Assembly (NCBI RefSeq): GCF_012184385.1
Contig: NZ_VSRL01000082.1
Span: 1-33,076 of the forward strand
Source of the DNA: Lentzea indica
GTDB taxonomy: Bacteria > Actinomycetota > Actinomycetes > Mycobacteriales > Pseudonocardiaceae
Direction: 5' to 3'
Length of the DNA stretch: 33,076 nt
In this document: piece by piece, positions 30,979-33,076 of the stretch
How the letters are laid out: each line of letters opens with the position of its first letter
Numbering within the stretch: position 1 is the stretch's first letter
Position numbers and translations under genes: made by a program
Notes under the pieces: model-generated
What the model saw: only the letters and a program-made list of their open reading frames with translations
The model's database searches: none
What the model was told of the DNA's origin: nothing

Positions 30979-31076
30979 ATTGCAACAAACAGGCTTGATC
31001 GTTGCATTAGATCTACGGTCCATTGCAACAATCTATGGCCTTTTACCTGCAGATATACCGATCTAACGCAACAAGC
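30979..31076. promoter_or_regulatory. Cluster of GCAACAA-type operator motifs
   Basis: ATTGCAACAA at 30979-30988 and CATTGCAACAATCT at 31021-31034. GATCGTTGCATTAGATC (30997-31013) and GATCTAACGCAACAAGC (31060-31076) are inversely related. The 197-bp divergent region also holds both promoters. Confidence 0.6.
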
Positions 31077-31146
31077 TTGTTGGCGGCATCCATGAACGCA
31101 ACGTAGCTTTTCGTACATCAGAAACAACGAGCTACAGGAGCCAGAG

Positions 31147-31809
31147 ATGCAGAAGTTCGCCACCTCCGCCCCAATCGCCGCAGTCCTCGACTTCCCCGCG
31201 GGCCGGGTCCAGTTCATCGCCGCCGACCGCAACGACACCGCGGTCGACGTCCGGCCCGCGAACGCCGCCAAGAGCCGCGACGTGAAGGCCGCCGAGCGGA
31301 CCGAGGTCGAGTTCGCCGACGGCGTCCTGCGGATCACGGGCGAGACGAAGAACGAGATGTTCGGAGCCTCCGGGTCCGTGGAGATCACCGTCCAGCTGCC
31401 GGCCGGTTCGCGCGTCGAGGCCAAGGCCGCCAGCGCGGAGTTCCGCGGCGTCGGCAGGCTCGGCGACATCGCCTTCGAGGCCGCGCAGAGCGAGATCAAG
31501 CTCGACGAGGCCGCGAGCGTGCGGCTGTCCACGCAGGCCGGTGACATCGCGGTCGGCCGCCTCACCGGTTCCGCGGAGATCACCACCGCCAAGGGCGACA
31601 TCACGATCGCCGAGGCCGTGCGCGGCGCGGTCGTGCTGAGCACGCAGGCCGGTGACGTGTCGGTCACCGCCGCCGCGGGTGTGTCCGCCTCTCTGGACGC
31701 CGGCACCTCCTACGGCCGGGTCCAGAACTCCCTCAAGAACAACGGCATCGCCGACCTGACCATCCACGCCACCACCGCGTACGGCGACATCTCCGCGCGC
31801 AGCCTCTGA
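31147..31809 (+). CDS. DUF4097 family beta-strand repeat protein
   Basis: This 220-residue protein has the right-handed beta-helix-like repeats of the family: VRLSTQAGDIAVGRLTGSAE, ITTAKGDITIAEAVRGAV and VVLSTQAGDVSVTAAAGV. No signal peptide or catalytic site was seen. These proteins are often next to two-component or MarR/PadR-type regulators, but the function is unknown. CAGGAG lies six bases before the ATG. The S9 peptidase gene follows after 31 bp. Confidence 0.87.
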   Translation: MQKFATSAPIAAVLDFPAGRVQFIAADRNDTAVDVRPANAAKSRDVKAAERTEVEFADGVLRITGETKNEMFGASGSVEITVQLPAGSRVEAKAASAEFRGVGRLGDIAFEAAQSEIKLDEAASVRLSTQAGDIAVGRLTGSAEITTAKGDITIAEAVRGAVVLSTQAGDVSVTAAAGVSASLDAGTSYGRVQNSLKNNGIADLTIHATTAYGDISARSL

Positions 31810-31840
31810 CAACCACACACAGCACTGGGGAGACGAAACC

Positions 31841-33076
31841 ATGACCACCGCCGACAACTACCAGGCCGCGGAAAAGCTCCTCCGCCGCTCCGCCAGCCCC
31901 GGCGATCTCGTCGTCGGCGACAAGGTCCGTCCACAGTGGATCGACGGCGGCACCCGGTTCTGGTACCAGGTCCGCGACGGCGCCGACCGCCAGTTCGTCC
32001 TGGTCGACCCGGCAGCGGGCACCCGCACGCCGGGCATCGACCCCACCCCGTTCCTGTCAGCCCCCGGCAACCCGCTGGAGGTGTCCTCCCCCGACGGCAA
32101 GGTCGCGGTCTCCCGCCGCGGGCACGACCTGTGGGCGCGGTCCGGCGAGCGCGAGTGGGCGCTGACCACCGACGGCGAGCAGGACCACGGGTACGGCTAC
32201 GGCCCGGACGCCACGAGCTACGGCACGCTGATGCGCAAGTTCGGCCTGCCGCACCTGCCGCCCGCGCTCGCCTGGTCGCCCGACTCGACCAAGGTGCTGG
32301 CCCACCGGACAGACCAGCGCAACGTCCGGCAGACCCACCTGATCGAGTCCAGGCCCGCCGACGACAGCCCCCCGCGAGTGCACACCCAGCGCTACGCCTA
32401 CCCCGGCGACGCGGACATGCCATTGGCCGAGCTGGTCGTCTTCAACGTCGCGGACGGCACAACGGTCCGCGCGCAGACCGAGCCGCTGCTCATGCCGGAG
32501 TTCTCACCGATCATGCTCGGCTGGGCGTGGTGGGCTTCGGACAGCTCGGCGGTGTACTTCCTCAGCAGGCCGCGCGACCAGCACACCCTCACCCTGAACG
32601 AGATGGACGCGGCGACCGGCGACGTCAGGGTCGTGGTGAGCGAGACCGGATCCAACCGCGTCGGCCCCAACCAGTGGATGTACGGCCTGCCGATCGTCCG
32701 GGTGCTGGCCGACGAGGTGCTGTGGTTCTCGCAGCGCGACGGCTGGGGCCACCTCTACCGCTACGACCTGCACACCGGCGAGCTGCTCGGCCAGGTCACG
32801 TCGGGCCAGTGGCTGGTGCGGGAGATCCTGCACGTCGACGAGACGGACCGGTTCGTCGCGTTTGTCGCCTCCGGACTGGTCGCCGAGGACCCGTATCGAC
32901 GGACGGTGTGCCGGGTCGGGTTGGACGGCACCGGGTTCGCCCGTGTCACGGACGACTCGCTGGACCACGTGGTCACGGTGTCGGAGAACAAGGAGTACTT
33001 CGTCGACTCGGCGTCCACTGTGGACACCGCGCCGGTGACAGTGGTGCGCGACTGGACCGGCCGCGTGCTGGTCGAG
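31841..33076 (+). CDS. S9 family peptidase (dipeptidyl peptidase IV-like), 5' part
   Basis: 412 codons are present, open at the right edge. The sequence is the N-terminal beta-propeller (DPPIV_N): NPLEVSSPDGKVAVSRRGHD, then LAWSPDSTKVLAHRTDQRNV, LGWAWWASDSSAVYFLSRPR and VLWFSQRDGWGHLYRYDLHT. The catalytic alpha/beta-hydrolase half should lie beyond the window. No signal peptide is evident, so it is probably cytoplasmic. GGGGAGA precedes the ATG. It is likely co-transcribed with the DUF4097 gene. Confidence 0.9.
   Translation, partial: MTTADNYQAAEKLLRRSASPGDLVVGDKVRPQWIDGGTRFWYQVRDGADRQFVLVDPAAGTRTPGIDPTPFLSAPGNPLEVSSPDGKVAVSRRGHDLWARSGEREWALTTDGEQDHGYGYGPDATSYGTLMRKFGLPHLPPALAWSPDSTKVLAHRTDQRNVRQTHLIESRPADDSPPRVHTQRYAYPGDADMPLAELVVFNVADGTTVRAQTEPLLMPEFSPIMLGWAWWASDSSAVYFLSRPRDQHTLTLNEMDAATGDVRVVVSETGSNRVGPNQWMYGLPIVRVLADEVLWFSQRDGWGHLYRYDLHTGELLGQVTSGQWLVREILHVDETDRFVAFVASGLVAEDPYRRTVCRVGLDGTGFARVTDDSLDHVVTVSENKEYFVDSASTVDTAPVTVVRDWTGRVLVE

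Overview
The window is high-GC actinobacterial chromosome, most likely Pseudonocardiaceae (Lentzea/Saccharothrix-like). The evidence for this is strong GC bias at third codon positions, mycothiol-dependent DinB-fold enzymes, an ECF42-type sigma factor with a DGPF partner, tandem GPP34 genes, and the SRP RNA-dnaX and tadA/tadA-associated gene pairs. The genus is an inference from gene content.

Left backbone (1-5428): the 5' part of dnaX and, upstream of it on the same strand, the small SRP RNA; a GH84 glycosidase flanked by two copies of a 51-bp repeat that carries a LexA-type palindrome and DnaA-box-like words; then a minus-strand operon DGPF/YCII protein -> ECF42 sigma factor (two compensating frameshifts) -> mycothiol-dependent DinB-like protein, preceded by a candidate ECF42 promoter.

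Integrated element (5460-17465, about 12 kb): inserted in the 3' end of tRNA-Ser(GGA) and bounded by 55-bp perfect direct repeats. It carries hicA-hicB, a frameshifted tyrosine integrase, an excisionase, a DUF3987-like replication ATPase, a tightly coupled operon of small proteins that looks built by duplication, a GntR repressor with a three-site GTTGCAAC operator, an XRE/Nudix-like regulator, a small ORF between 48-bp repeats, and two related envelope proteins. No TraB/FtsK or other transfer gene is visible, so it looks like a transfer-deficient relative of actinomycete integrative elements (AICEs), or a satellite. A 1.2-kb non-coding block (14.9-16.1 kb) has several repeat classes, including 12 CTAG tetranucleotides in 156 bp.

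Right backbone (17466-33076): the original terminator of tRNA-Ser(GGA), two GPP34 genes, a large secreted ExeM/NucH-type nuclease, a second mycothiol-dependent enzyme behind a LexA-type box, tRNA-Ser(CGA), tadA and its partner, an M20 peptidase, tyrA (one frameshift), two paralogous exported FN3-like proteins, a thiolase, and a regulator divergent from a DUF4097 gene and a truncated S9 peptidase gene.

Four apparent frameshifts in three otherwise intact conserved genes suggest that the sequence contains some base-level errors. No database search was run; family names come from motif recognition.
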